Shown here piece by piece: positions 1 through 6,768 of a DNA stretch of 8,956 nucleotides; position 1 is the stretch's first letter, and every line of letters begins with the position of its first letter. A program made the position numbers and the translations under genes. The notes beneath the pieces are model-generated. The model did not search any database. It worked only from the letters and a program-made list of their open reading frames with translations, and had not been told where the DNA came from. The stretch comes from Ignavibacteriota bacterium. GTDB taxonomy: Bacteria; Bacteroidota; UBA10030; JAHEZR01. The stretch is from the NCBI GenBank assembly GCA_023251005.1, contig JAHEZR010000034.1:1-8956 (forward strand). The letters are read 5' to 3'.

Positions 1-1
1 G

Positions 2-130
2 CAGACGTGGGAAGAAATTTATCGAGGATGGAAATCCACACAGTATCAGTACTACTGGACAAAGTACAACCTCAATCTCGTTCCTTACGACGGGAGCTAT
101 TTCTCACCGCGAGAGAAAGTGGATCAGTAG
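2..130 (+). CDS. C-terminal fragment of an unrecognised protein
   Basis: Only the last 42 residues are in the window; the reading frame is open from base 2 and ends at a TAG at 128-130. The tail is very rich in aromatic residues, with a stretch reading YQYYWTKYNLNLVPYDGSYF, followed by a charged end (SPREKVDQ). This composition looks like genuine protein and not a chance frame, but I do not recognise the family. It does not resemble the C-terminus of a corrinoid protein of the MtaC type, so it does not supply the missing partner of the methyltransferase genes downstream. It is followed by 210 bases without a gene, so it probably belongs to a different transcription unit. Confidence 0.5.
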   Translation, partial: QTWEEIYRGWKSTQYQYYWTKYNLNLVPYDGSYFSPREKVDQ

Positions 131-340
131 AACAGTCCTTGTGATTTGGTTGAGGAGTTTGTTTCATTCTAACTTCTGATAATTTTTCCACGAGCCCTCT
201 GAAATTTCGATTCTCCCACCGAAGCTTTTCTCTGGAATCTTCTCTGAAGAATGTTTAGATTGATTGTGTTCTCACGGTCCATGTGAGCAAAGAAACTTCT
301 TCACGTTACATTTCCTGGTAAGCGAACTGCCCTGAAATCC
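131..340 (+). other. Intergenic leader before the methyltransferase cluster
   Basis: This 210-base stretch holds no convincing gene. I see a weak promoter candidate near its 5' end (listed separately) and two short hairpins: a 5-bp stem with a 3-base loop (TCTTC-TCT-GAAGA) around 239-252, and a 5-bp stem with a 7-base loop (CTCAC...GTGAG) at 271-287. Neither is strong enough to call a terminator or riboswitch. I looked for a cobalamin-riboswitch B12 box, which would make sense ahead of corrinoid-dependent genes, and did not find one. Confidence 0.4.
146..175 (+). promoter_or_regulatory. Weak candidate promoter for the methyltransferase cluster
   Basis: TTGGTT at 146-151 and TAACTT at 170-175 are 18 bases apart. 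The -10-like hexamer fits the TAnCTT form seen in the two better promoters of this window (4174-4179 and 6792-6797), but the spacing is one base longer and the -35 is poorer. If used, it would leave a 5' untranslated region of about 160 bases before the ATG at 341. This is a pattern match only. Confidence 0.25.
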
Positions 341-1387
341 ATGACCTCCTACGAACGGGTCCTCGCTGTTCTTCACGGACAAGAGCCGGATCGGGTCCCA
401 ATCTTTGAGCTTCTCATCGACCCAAGTGTGATGAAGGCTATCCTGCCCGGCGCTCACTATCCAGATTTTGTCGAGGCGATGGACATCGATGTTGTGGTCA
501 CGAATACTCCTTCGAAGCTCTACGAAGAAAAAGTTCTGGACGCTGTGCAGCGGATCGTTGTAAACGAATGGGGGGTCGTTCGTCAATACGGTGTCCAGGT
601 CGTTTCGATGCCACTCGATGGCCCGATTAAAAAAGTAGAGGACCTGGAGTCCTACAAACCCCCTGATCCCCATGCAGAGCGAAGGTTTGAAGAGCTCCAA
701 GTGCTCCTTCATAGGTTTAAAGGGAAGCGATTTGTGGGGATGCATCTCCACGATGGCTTCAGTTATCCATGTTACCTCCGGGGGATGCAGCGACTCATGA
801 TGGACCTCTTCGAGAATCCCGACTTGGTCCACAAACTTGTTCGGCTCTCGGTCGATCACAACATTGTGATCGCGGAGCGAGCGATCGCACTCGGTGCGGA
901 CTTCATCATTCTCGGCGATGACTACGGCTCGATCGAAGCTCCGTTGATTTCTCCAGGACATTTTCGGGAATTCTTTCTTCCAGCAATTCGGGAGATTGTC
1001 GAGGCCGTCCATGGCAAAGGTGCTTTCTGCTTCAAACACTGCTGTGGGAACATCAACCTCATCCTCGATGACATGGTTGGTTCTGGAATCGACGCGCTGC
1101 ACCCATTTGACGCCACGGCAGGGATGGACATTGTCACGGTTAAGCAACGCTTTCCTCGCCTGACCGTCATGGGTGGAGTAGATTGCGGTGCTGTATTAAC
1201 GGACTATCCAGTCGCAGCAGTCATCAACGAGGTGAAGCGATTGCTTCGGGATGTGTCTCCGGGCGGACGGTACGTCATCTCTTCGACCAACACAATTCAC
1301 CATACGGTCAGGTCTGAAAATTATCTTGCGATGTTGTCAACCGTCAAGGAGTTCGGTCGATATCCAGTTACGGCTCTGCAGGTTTAG
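341..1387 (+). CDS. URO-D-fold methyltransferase, MtaA/CmuA family (corrinoid-linked)
   Basis: This 348-residue protein belongs to the uroporphyrinogen decarboxylase superfamily (COG0407 type). It is probably a cytoplasmic zinc-dependent methyltransferase and not HemE, since the N-terminal substrate motif of true HemE (RPxWxMRQAGR) is absent. The family signature is the metal-binding HxCG motif at H233-C234-C235-G236-N, followed by a short helix and DALHPFD (251-257). The third ligand expected in MtaA/MtbA, a Cys in a C-terminal GCG motif, is not present; the equivalent region reads ISSTNTIHHTVRSENY (313-328), typical of the broader URO-D-like group. Residues 279-282 (GVDC) add another nearby Cys. 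MtaB starts 28 bases downstream, which suggests it acts as the second methyltransferase, moving the methyl from a corrinoid protein to a carrier such as tetrahydrofolate. The carrier is inferred. There is no strong Shine-Dalgarno before the ATG. The 291-residue frame on the opposite strand is a shadow. Confidence 0.85.
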   Translation: MTSYERVLAVLHGQEPDRVPIFELLIDPSVMKAILPGAHYPDFVEAMDIDVVVTNTPSKLYEEKVLDAVQRIVVNEWGVVRQYGVQVVSMPLDGPIKKVEDLESYKPPDPHAERRFEELQVLLHRFKGKRFVGMHLHDGFSYPCYLRGMQRLMMDLFENPDLVHKLVRLSVDHNIVIAERAIALGADFIILGDDYGSIEAPLISPGHFREFFLPAIREIVEAVHGKGAFCFKHCCGNINLILDDMVGSGIDALHPFDATAGMDIVTVKQRFPRLTVMGGVDCGAVLTDYPVAAVINEVKRLLRDVSPGGRYVISSTNTIHHTVRSENYLAMLSTVKEFGRYPVTALQV

Positions 1388-1415
1388 AGCAGATCAAACC
1401 GAATCAAAAACCGTA

Positions 1416-2804
1416 ATGGAAAGCAAGCGATTTACGAGTCTTGTCGTCTCCAACAATGAAGGGTTGATGTTTGGGAAATCACCGAATCCAATCACTTGTG
1501 GTTTCGGGCTCACGATCGGAGCGGGAGAAGTACATCCCGAGATCAACTTTACTCTCCCAACGATGTCAATTGATGAAAACAGTTGGTTGGAGGTCGTTGC
1601 TCACTATGAAGAGATCGGCTCGATGATCGAAAGTGCCTCGAAGCGTCTCAGCCTTTCCGGGCTCGTGGTCGAGTTCGAGCTCCTTCCTCAAATGACCGAG
1701 CACCCAGAGTGGGGAGCGGAGATCACCGCAATTCTCCATCGCCATCTCGTACAGGCTAATGAGGAGTTTGGGCTGAAGTCTGCCCTTCGAGTCACGATCA
1801 CTGACATCCGCGACAACGTGCGACCACCCATTCTTCGTTCGGGCAAACCGTGGGAACAAATGCTAAAATCGTTTGACCTCTGCGCCGATGCCGGGGCACA
1901 CATCTTCTCGATAGAATCTGTGGGTGGGAAAGAGGTTAACGACAAGGCAATGCTCGATGGCGATCTCGACGGCGTCATCTTTGCGCTCGGTGTGCTTGCT
2001 CCGCTCGATATGGCCTTCCTCTGGGAAAACATCACTCGCATCTCAAAGGCGAAAGGGGCCATCCCTGGCGGGGATTCTGCGTGTGGGTTTGCCAACACGG
2101 CGATGCAGCTTGCCGGTCAACACATGTTGCCGGAAGTCTTCGCGGCGATTGTTCGAGCGGCGAGTGCGGTCCGAAGTCTCATCGCCTTCGAGCAGGGAGC
2201 CGTTGGTCCGTCGAAGGACTGTGCGTACGAAGGGCCGATTCTCAAAGCGATAACGGGCTGCCCAATTTCGATGGAGGGAAAATCAGCGACATGCGCACAC
2301 TTCAGTCCCATTGGAAATATCAGCGCGGCGATGTGTGATCTCTGGAGTAATGAATCCGTGCAAAACATCCGCCTCCTTTCTGGCTCGGCGCCCGAAGCGT
2401 ACCTCGAGCTTCTCGCCTATGACTCGCGGCTCTTCAACCAGGCGTTGAGGTCCGGGAGCGAGACCACACTGCAGAGACTTCTTGTTGATTCAGATGCCTA
2501 CACAAGTCCGCAGGCTCTCGTTCTCACACCAGAGTCGACAGTACGGATTGCAAGGGCGATCGTAGGTGCGGAAAGCAACTACCACCGTACGATCGAAGCT
2601 ACCCGTGCAGCGTGGGCGATTATCGATGAAGCATCTCATGACGGAAGCTTAAGTCTCTCTGGCGCTGAGAAGCGGTGGATGGAGAGAATGAAACGCGATA
2701 TTGATGTGCTGCCGGACGATGAAGTCCTCTTCACGCGATCAATGATGTTGAAGTACAAAGATCTCTTCCTACCTGAAAGTTACGGACTCTCAGAAGTCGT
2801 TTGA
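1416..2804 (+). CDS. mtaB: Methanol:corrinoid methyltransferase MtaB
   Basis: MtaB cleaves methanol and transfers its methyl group to the Co(I) corrinoid of MtaC, in the cytoplasm. The protein has 462 residues, the family's usual size. Hallmark segments run in the expected order: QMTEHPEWGAE (92-102), FSIESVGGKEV (164-174), GGDSACGFANTAM (218-230), GAVGPSKDCAYE (261-272), ISMEGKSATCAH (284-295) and DLWSNESVQN (308-317). The zinc ligands known from the Methanosarcina enzyme (Glu, Cys, Cys) map to E167, C223 and, allowing a small gap, C269, so the active site looks intact. I chose the ATG at 1416 because homologs begin K/RxYTSL-like, matching MESKRFTSL; the frame stays open upstream to 1251 only by overlapping the previous gene. 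There is no clear Shine-Dalgarno. The stop overlaps the next ATG (TGATG). No corrinoid protein (MtaC) lies beside it, which is unusual. Confidence 0.93.
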   Translation: MESKRFTSLVVSNNEGLMFGKSPNPITCGFGLTIGAGEVHPEINFTLPTMSIDENSWLEVVAHYEEIGSMIESASKRLSLSGLVVEFELLPQMTEHPEWGAEITAILHRHLVQANEEFGLKSALRVTITDIRDNVRPPILRSGKPWEQMLKSFDLCADAGAHIFSIESVGGKEVNDKAMLDGDLDGVIFALGVLAPLDMAFLWENITRISKAKGAIPGGDSACGFANTAMQLAGQHMLPEVFAAIVRAASAVRSLIAFEQGAVGPSKDCAYEGPILKAITGCPISMEGKSATCAHFSPIGNISAAMCDLWSNESVQNIRLLSGSAPEAYLELLAYDSRLFNQALRSGSETTLQRLLVDSDAYTSPQALVLTPESTVRIARAIVGAESNYHRTIEATRAAWAIIDEASHDGSLSLSGAEKRWMERMKRDIDVLPDDEVLFTRSMMLKYKDLFLPESYGLSEVV

Positions 2805-3559
2805 TGGAATTTCCCCTTCCTCTTTTAGCGGTCATCTCTGTCCTTTTCTTCGGCGTGGCGTTTCTCTACTCCTCAGTCGGACACGGAGGGGCATCCGGGT
2901 ATCTCGCTGTGCTTTCTTTTTTCACTCTTGCCCCCACCTTGATGTCCACAACAGCGCTGATCCTTAACATTCTCGTTTCAGGGATCGCTCTTGTCTCCTT
3001 TCTCAGGGCAAAGCATCTAGAAATAAAGTTAACCTGGCCGTTCATCGTTAGCTCCATCCCCGCAGCCTTCCTGGGCGGAACGCTCCAAGTCTCGGCGTAC
3101 GATTACCAGTTCCTTCTTGCAGCGGTCCTCCTTGTTGCTGGATTGCGATTCTTGTTTGAGTCTCGCCCTCTCGGAGAAGAATCTGAACTGAAGTCCCCTT
3201 CTCTTCTCGTCTCACTCCCAGTCGGGGCCTCGATTGGCTTCGTTTCGGGAGTCGTTGGTGTTGGCGGTGGCATCTTTTTGAGTCCTCTGATTTTGATGGT
3301 GCACTGGGCGGACGCAAAGCGAACAGCTGCAACATCTGCAGCGTTTATCTTCGCGAATTCTCTTGCTGGACTTTCCGGGCGTGTCACCGAAGGGAGTTTC
3401 GCAGTGGGATCTCTTCTGCCCCTTCTCATTGCGGCATTTGTCGGAGGGCTTCTCGGTTCACACTTCGGCGCCGTTCGATATTCTCAGCGAACGATACGCA
3501 AGCTACTTGGTGGAGCCCTTCTTATTGCATCGATAAAACTCTTTCTTGCAGTGCTTTAA
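2804..3559 (+). CDS. TauE/SafE-family (TSUP) membrane permease
   Basis: This 251-residue integral membrane protein of the TSUP (sulfite exporter TauE/SafE) family has about eight hydrophobic segments. Two glycine-rich half-motifs mark the internal duplication: SSVGHGGASGYLA (23-35) and GVVGVGGGIFLSP (149-161). Members move small anions such as sulfite or organosulfonates; the substrate here cannot be told from sequence. The ATG at 2804 overlaps the mtaB TGA by one base, favouring translational coupling; a TTG at 2801 is the only other nearby in-frame start and is less likely. Coupling to MtaB suggests a transport role linked to methyl-group metabolism, but this is inference. The GNAT gene follows after 26 bases. 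Confidence 0.85.
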   Translation: MEFPLPLLAVISVLFFGVAFLYSSVGHGGASGYLAVLSFFTLAPTLMSTTALILNILVSGIALVSFLRAKHLEIKLTWPFIVSSIPAAFLGGTLQVSAYDYQFLLAAVLLVAGLRFLFESRPLGEESELKSPSLLVSLPVGASIGFVSGVVGVGGGIFLSPLILMVHWADAKRTAATSAAFIFANSLAGLSGRVTEGSFAVGSLLPLLIAAFVGGLLGSHFGAVRYSQRTIRKLLGGALLIASIKLFLAVL

Positions 3560-3585
3560 GAAATTAAAGAGAAGGTGATGGACCA

Positions 3586-4083
3586 ATGAAAACTCGTGCT
3601 AAGCACATCTATCAGCAAATTTCAGTCCATATCCGTCGGGCAAAACTTCCTGATGCAACCATCGTAACTCGGTTCAACGCCGCGATGGGGAGGGAGACCG
3701 AAGGAGTAATACTGGAGGAGCGAAGGCTTCGCAGCGGCGTCAAAGCGATACTTGGGGATCCGACGAAGGGATTTTATCTCGTCGCTGAAGTGAGTGGCAA
3801 AGTCGTAGGCCAGATGATGGTCACACAAGAGTGGAGCGACTGGCGAAATGGATTCTTCTGGTGGATCCAGAGTGTTTACGTTCACCGGTTGTATCGCGGG
3901 CTCGGCGTGTACGGCGCGCTTCACAAGCATGTCGTCAAGCTCGGCAAAAAGCGAAAAGATATCTGCGGTATCAGGCTTTATGTTGACAGGCACAACAGGA
4001 GGGCAAAGAAGGTCTACAAGAAGTTTGGTATGAAGAAATCGAATTATGAGATGTTTGAAGAAGACTTTGTTCTGGACAGGTAA
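3586..4083 (+). CDS. GNAT-family N-acetyltransferase
   Basis: This 165-residue cytoplasmic acetyl-CoA-dependent acyltransferase has a single GNAT domain. The acetyl-CoA pyrophosphate loop (motif A) is at R104-G-L-G107-V-Y-G110, after the core strand WWIQSVYVH (92-100). Motif B, LYVDRHNRRAKKVYKKFGM (131-149), ends with the usual Tyr-Lys-Lys-Phe-Gly-Met. The segment QEWSDWRNGFFWWIQS (81-96) marks a recognisable GNAT subgroup whose substrate I do not know. The start is set by a good Shine-Dalgarno (GAAGGTGA, 3571-3578) 7 bases before the ATG. It lies 26 bases after the permease and is probably its co-transcribed neighbour. It could modify a small molecule or a protein; nothing in the sequence decides this. 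A 163-residue frame opposite is a shadow. Confidence 0.88.
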   Translation: MKTRAKHIYQQISVHIRRAKLPDATIVTRFNAAMGRETEGVILEERRLRSGVKAILGDPTKGFYLVAEVSGKVVGQMMVTQEWSDWRNGFFWWIQSVYVHRLYRGLGVYGALHKHVVKLGKKRKDICGIRLYVDRHNRRAKKVYKKFGMKKSNYEMFEEDFVLDR

Positions 4084-4150
4084 TATCCGCGTTAGCCCTT
4101 TTCCTTCATCCAAAACCTATCACGTTTAGCTTTCGTTTGCAGATTCCCAC

Positions 4151-4179
4151 TTGACAAAAATATTGAAAAGGCTTATCTT
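4151..4179 (+). promoter_or_regulatory. Promoter of the metal-sensor/efflux operon
   Basis: A perfect -35 TTGACA (4151-4156) and a -10 TATCTT (4174-4179) are separated by 17 bases. The same bases also read as the Bacteroidota form TTG-N20-TAnnTTT. The predicted transcription start is near 4186, about 45 bases before the arsR-type ATG and inside the downstream inverted repeat. Confidence 0.7.
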
Positions 4180-4183
4180 TTCA
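4164..4183 (+). promoter_or_regulatory. Candidate upstream ArsR operator (perfect 7-bp inverted repeat)
   Basis: TGAAAAG (4164-4170), a 6-base spacer (GCTTAT) and CTTTTCA (4177-4183) form a perfect inverted repeat centred on the -10 hexamer. The outer bases are TGAA...TTCA, the half-sites used by SmtB-type regulators, though with a longer spacer than the classical site. Binding here would block RNA polymerase. Confidence 0.5.
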
Positions 4184-4185
4184 TC

Positions 4186-4199
4186 TGAATGATTGTTCA
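4186..4199 (+). promoter_or_regulatory. Candidate SmtB/ArsR-type operator TGAA-N6-TTCA
   Basis: TGAA (4186-4189), six bases, then TTCA (4196-4199) is the core of the imperfect 12-2-12 operator of zinc-sensing SmtB/CzrA-type repressors. A second, overlapping symmetry is GAATGA-N4-TCATTC (4187-4202). The site starts at the predicted transcription start, directly after the upstream repeat, so the two together cover about 4164-4202. It lies just ahead of a gene for exactly this regulator type. Confidence 0.65.
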
Positions 4200-4231
4200 T
4201 TCGTTTGTCTGACTTGTTTTCGGAGGTTGCC

Positions 4232-4591
4232 ATGCCGAAATCGAAGTATCAGTGTGAAGTGGAGTACGTGCATGAGGACCGTGTGAAATCTGCTCGCAAG
4301 GCGATCCATGATGATGACACACTCCTGGGGATGACCGAAACCTTCAGTGTTCTCAGTGATCCAACGCGGTTGAAAATTGTGATGGCTCTTTTGAGGGAGG
4401 AACTCTGTGTTTGTGATATCGCTGGTCTTCTCCGCGTCACGGAATCTGCGGTGTCCCATCAACTCCGATTACTGAAAAATCTTCGTCTCGTGAAGTATCG
4501 AAGGAACGGGAAGATGGCGTACTACTCCCTTGACGATGAACATATCGAGGATCTAATCAGAGTCGCCGCCCGCCACGTTTCAGAACTATGA
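4232..4591 (+). CDS. ArsR/SmtB-family Zn/Cd/Pb-responsive repressor
   Basis: This 119-residue winged-helix metalloregulator would repress the operon and release DNA when it binds zinc, cadmium or lead. Two metal sites can be seen. The alpha3N-type site has C59 and C61 in ELCVCDIA plus an N-terminal Cys (C8) and H14, as in CadC/ZiaR. The alpha5 dimer-interface site has D102, H104, H115 and E118, with exactly the D-x-H...H-x-x-E spacing of SmtB (104/106/117/120). The DNA-reading helix is in VTESAVSHQLRLL (69-81). I chose the ATG at 4232 because a good Shine-Dalgarno (GGAGG, 4222-4226) lies 5 bases upstream; the longer TTG frame at 4193 would begin inside the operator. The gene overlaps the ATPase gene by four bases (ATGA). 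It is a ziaR/cadC relative; which metal it senses in vivo is undetermined. Confidence 0.93.
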   Translation: MPKSKYQCEVEYVHEDRVKSARKAIHDDDTLLGMTETFSVLSDPTRLKIVMALLREELCVCDIAGLLRVTESAVSHQLRLLKNLRLVKYRRNGKMAYYSLDDEHIEDLIRVAARHVSEL

Positions 4592-6738
4592 AAACGTCTC
4601 GGATAACAATCGAAGGAAGAACGTCGAGAACTTCAACGTTCTTCATTGAAGGCATGTGTTGTGCCGACGAGGAATTTACCATCCGCAAGAGACTCGGCTC
4701 TCTCGAAGGTGTGGATTCATGTTCATTCAATCTTGTTGCACAGAAATTGACTGTGACCCATCGTCGCGAAGATGCCATGATTCTAAAAGCATTACGTGAA
4801 GTGGGTTTCAATCCTCGAGTCGCAGCGGGCAGTCTCCCATTGACCTCCGCTAAGAAGAACCGCACTCAACTTTTTTTCCTTGCTGTGTCAGGAGCTTTGA
4901 CGCTTCTCGGTGGAATTCTTCTCAACTTTGAGGTTTCATCCACAATCACAGTCCCAACGTTTCTACTTGCGATACTCGTCGGCGGCTGGCGAATTGCACT
5001 CAAAGGATTGAAGGCTGCTCGGACACTCGTCCTCGATATGAATTTTCTCATGACCATCGCCGTAGTCGGAGCGATGACGATCGGACAGTGGGAAGAAGCA
5101 GCTGCCGTTACTTTTTTGTTTGCGCTTGCGCTACAGCTCGAATCCTACAGCATGGAAAAAACGAGGAACGCGATCCGCTCTTTGATGGAACTGTCTCCGC
5201 CAACCGCTCGCCTTCTCCTTGACCAAAAGGAGTCTGTAGTGCCAGTGGAGCGAGTTTCAGTCAGTGAGCATATCCTCATTAAGCCCGGTGAGCGCATCCC
5301 GCTCGATGGCGAGGTGGTCACAGGACATTCATATGTCAACCAGGCTCCGATTACAGGTGAATCGATCCCTGTCGAGAAAGGAGTTGGTGATGTAATCTTT
5401 GCTGGCTCGATCAACGAAAAAGGATCGCTGGAAGTTCGAGTTACGAAGCTTGCCCAGGATACCACCCTCGCCCATATCATTCACCTTGTCGAGGAAGCCC
5501 AGGCCAGGCGTGCACCCTCACAGACTTTCGTTGATCGTTTCTCGCGAGTTTATACGCCAGCCGTCATCGGTCTCGCGATTCTGATCTCCATAGTTCCGCC
5601 GTTGTTCTTTGGTCAGCCTTTTGAAATGTGGTTCTATCGGTCTCTCGTATTACTTGTGATCGCCTGTCCATGTGCACTCGTCATTTCAACTCCAGTGACG
5701 ATCGTCAGCGGACTCACGAATGCAGCGAGGAACGGGATTCTGATCAAAGGCGGCGCCTATCTCGAGAATGCCGGCGCGCTCAAAGTCATCGCATTCGACA
5801 AGACGGGCACGCTCACCTTTGGCATTCCGACCGTGACGGATGTCATTTCCCTCAACGGACTCTCTCGCCAAGAAATTGTCGCCATTGCGGCTGCGATTGA
5901 ATCTCGCTCTGAGCATCACCTCGGTGATGCAATCCTCCGATACGCAAGGGAACAAAACATCTTGTGCGAAGGAATCGCCCTCCATCAATTTGAATCCTTG
6001 ACGGGGAAAGGGATCCGGGCTTCTCTAAACGGAAAAACATACTACATCGGAAATCATGCTCTCGCAGAGGAGAAGGGAATCTGCTCTCCACGAGTTGAAG
6101 AGAAGCTCCACAAGCTTGAGGAAGAGGGAAAGACAACGATTATTCTCGGAACAGAGAGTGAAGCTCTCGGCATCCTTGCTATTGCAGACGAGATTCGGGA
6201 AGAGAGCAGGGACGCAATCGAAGCGCTTCACGAGAATGGTATCGCGAAAGTAGTGATGCTCACTGGAGACAACCGCGGAACGGCAAAGGCAATCTCTGAT
6301 CGGCTTAGCATTGACGAGTACCAAGCGGATCTGCTGCCGGAACAGAAAGTCGACGCCGTCAAGCGTCTCCGAGAGCGATATGGGATGGTTGGAATGGTTG
6401 GTGACGGGATCAACGATGCTCCGGCTCTCGCCGCATCGTCCATCGGTATCGCCATGGGGACGGCTGGCTCGGATACGGCTCTCGAAACTGCGGACATCGC
6501 ACTCATGGGCGACGACCTCTCGAAGCTCTCGTACACAATCTCGCTCAGCCGCAAAACGCTAAAAGTCATCAAGCAAAACATCGCACTCTCCCTCTTCATA
6601 AAACTCGTGTTCTTGCTACTCGCGATCCCGGGTCTTGCAACACTCTGGATGGCCATCGCCGCTGATGAGGGAGCCACGCTCCTTGTCATCTTCAACGCAC
6701 TTCGCATTTTGAAGACTGAAGATCGTCGCCGCGCTTGA
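4588..6738 (+). CDS. P1B-2-type Zn/Cd/Pb-exporting P-type ATPase (ZntA/CadA family)
   Basis: This 716-residue inner-membrane pump exports divalent soft metals at the cost of ATP. In order it has: an HMA-like N-terminal domain (about 17-77) with GMCCADEE (22-29), a CCxxEE site in place of the usual GMxCxxC; two leading helices (about 94-113, 120-139); helices 1-2 (about 150-187); the actuator loop with TGES (256-259); helices 3-4 with the CPC ion site (C360-P-C362); DKTGTLT with phosphorylated D404; the nucleotide domain; GDGIND (605-610); and two final helices. K672 and the DEGA motif at D693 match the lysine and aspartate that define zinc-type pumps. The nucleotide-domain His-Pro motif reads SEHH (441-444), keeping the key H443 but with His for Pro. 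Its ATG overlaps the regulator's stop, so sensor and pump are coupled. No clear terminator follows. Confidence 0.95.
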   Translation: MKTSRITIEGRTSRTSTFFIEGMCCADEEFTIRKRLGSLEGVDSCSFNLVAQKLTVTHRREDAMILKALREVGFNPRVAAGSLPLTSAKKNRTQLFFLAVSGALTLLGGILLNFEVSSTITVPTFLLAILVGGWRIALKGLKAARTLVLDMNFLMTIAVVGAMTIGQWEEAAAVTFLFALALQLESYSMEKTRNAIRSLMELSPPTARLLLDQKESVVPVERVSVSEHILIKPGERIPLDGEVVTGHSYVNQAPITGESIPVEKGVGDVIFAGSINEKGSLEVRVTKLAQDTTLAHIIHLVEEAQARRAPSQTFVDRFSRVYTPAVIGLAILISIVPPLFFGQPFEMWFYRSLVLLVIACPCALVISTPVTIVSGLTNAARNGILIKGGAYLENAGALKVIAFDKTGTLTFGIPTVTDVISLNGLSRQEIVAIAAAIESRSEHHLGDAILRYAREQNILCEGIALHQFESLTGKGIRASLNGKTYYIGNHALAEEKGICSPRVEEKLHKLEEEGKTTIILGTESEALGILAIADEIREESRDAIEALHENGIAKVVMLTGDNRGTAKAISDRLSIDEYQADLLPEQKVDAVKRLRERYGMVGMVGDGINDAPALAASSIGIAMGTAGSDTALETADIALMGDDLSKLSYTISLSRKTLKVIKQNIALSLFIKLVFLLLAIPGLATLWMAIAADEGATLLVIFNALRILKTEDRRRA

Positions 6739-6768
6739 GCCGACGTCGGTTTCGCCCAAGACCAACCT

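Noticed and set aside
131..340. Cobalamin riboswitch ahead of the methyltransferase genes
   Set aside because: It would fit the biology, but I found no B12-box-like sequence or extended conserved structure.
272..1147. 291-residue minus-strand frame opposite the URO-D-fold gene
   Set aside because: The plus strand encodes a clear family protein with conserved motifs; the minus frame has no recognisable domain and is a shadow.
1251..1415. Upstream extension of the mtaB frame
   Set aside because: It lies mostly within the previous gene; MtaB homology begins at the ATG at 1416.
3622..4113. 163-residue minus-strand frame opposite the GNAT gene
   Set aside because: It is antisense to an intact GNAT domain with a good ribosome-binding site, and has no motifs of its own.
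4193..4231. TTG start giving the ArsR-type regulator 13 extra residues
   Set aside because: It lies inside the candidate operator a few bases after the predicted transcription start, has no Shine-Dalgarno, and the ATG at 4232 has GGAGG at good spacing.
6737..6752. Palindrome CCGACGTCGG after the ATPase as a terminator
   Set aside because: Only a short stem with G-T pairs outside the core and no T-run after it.
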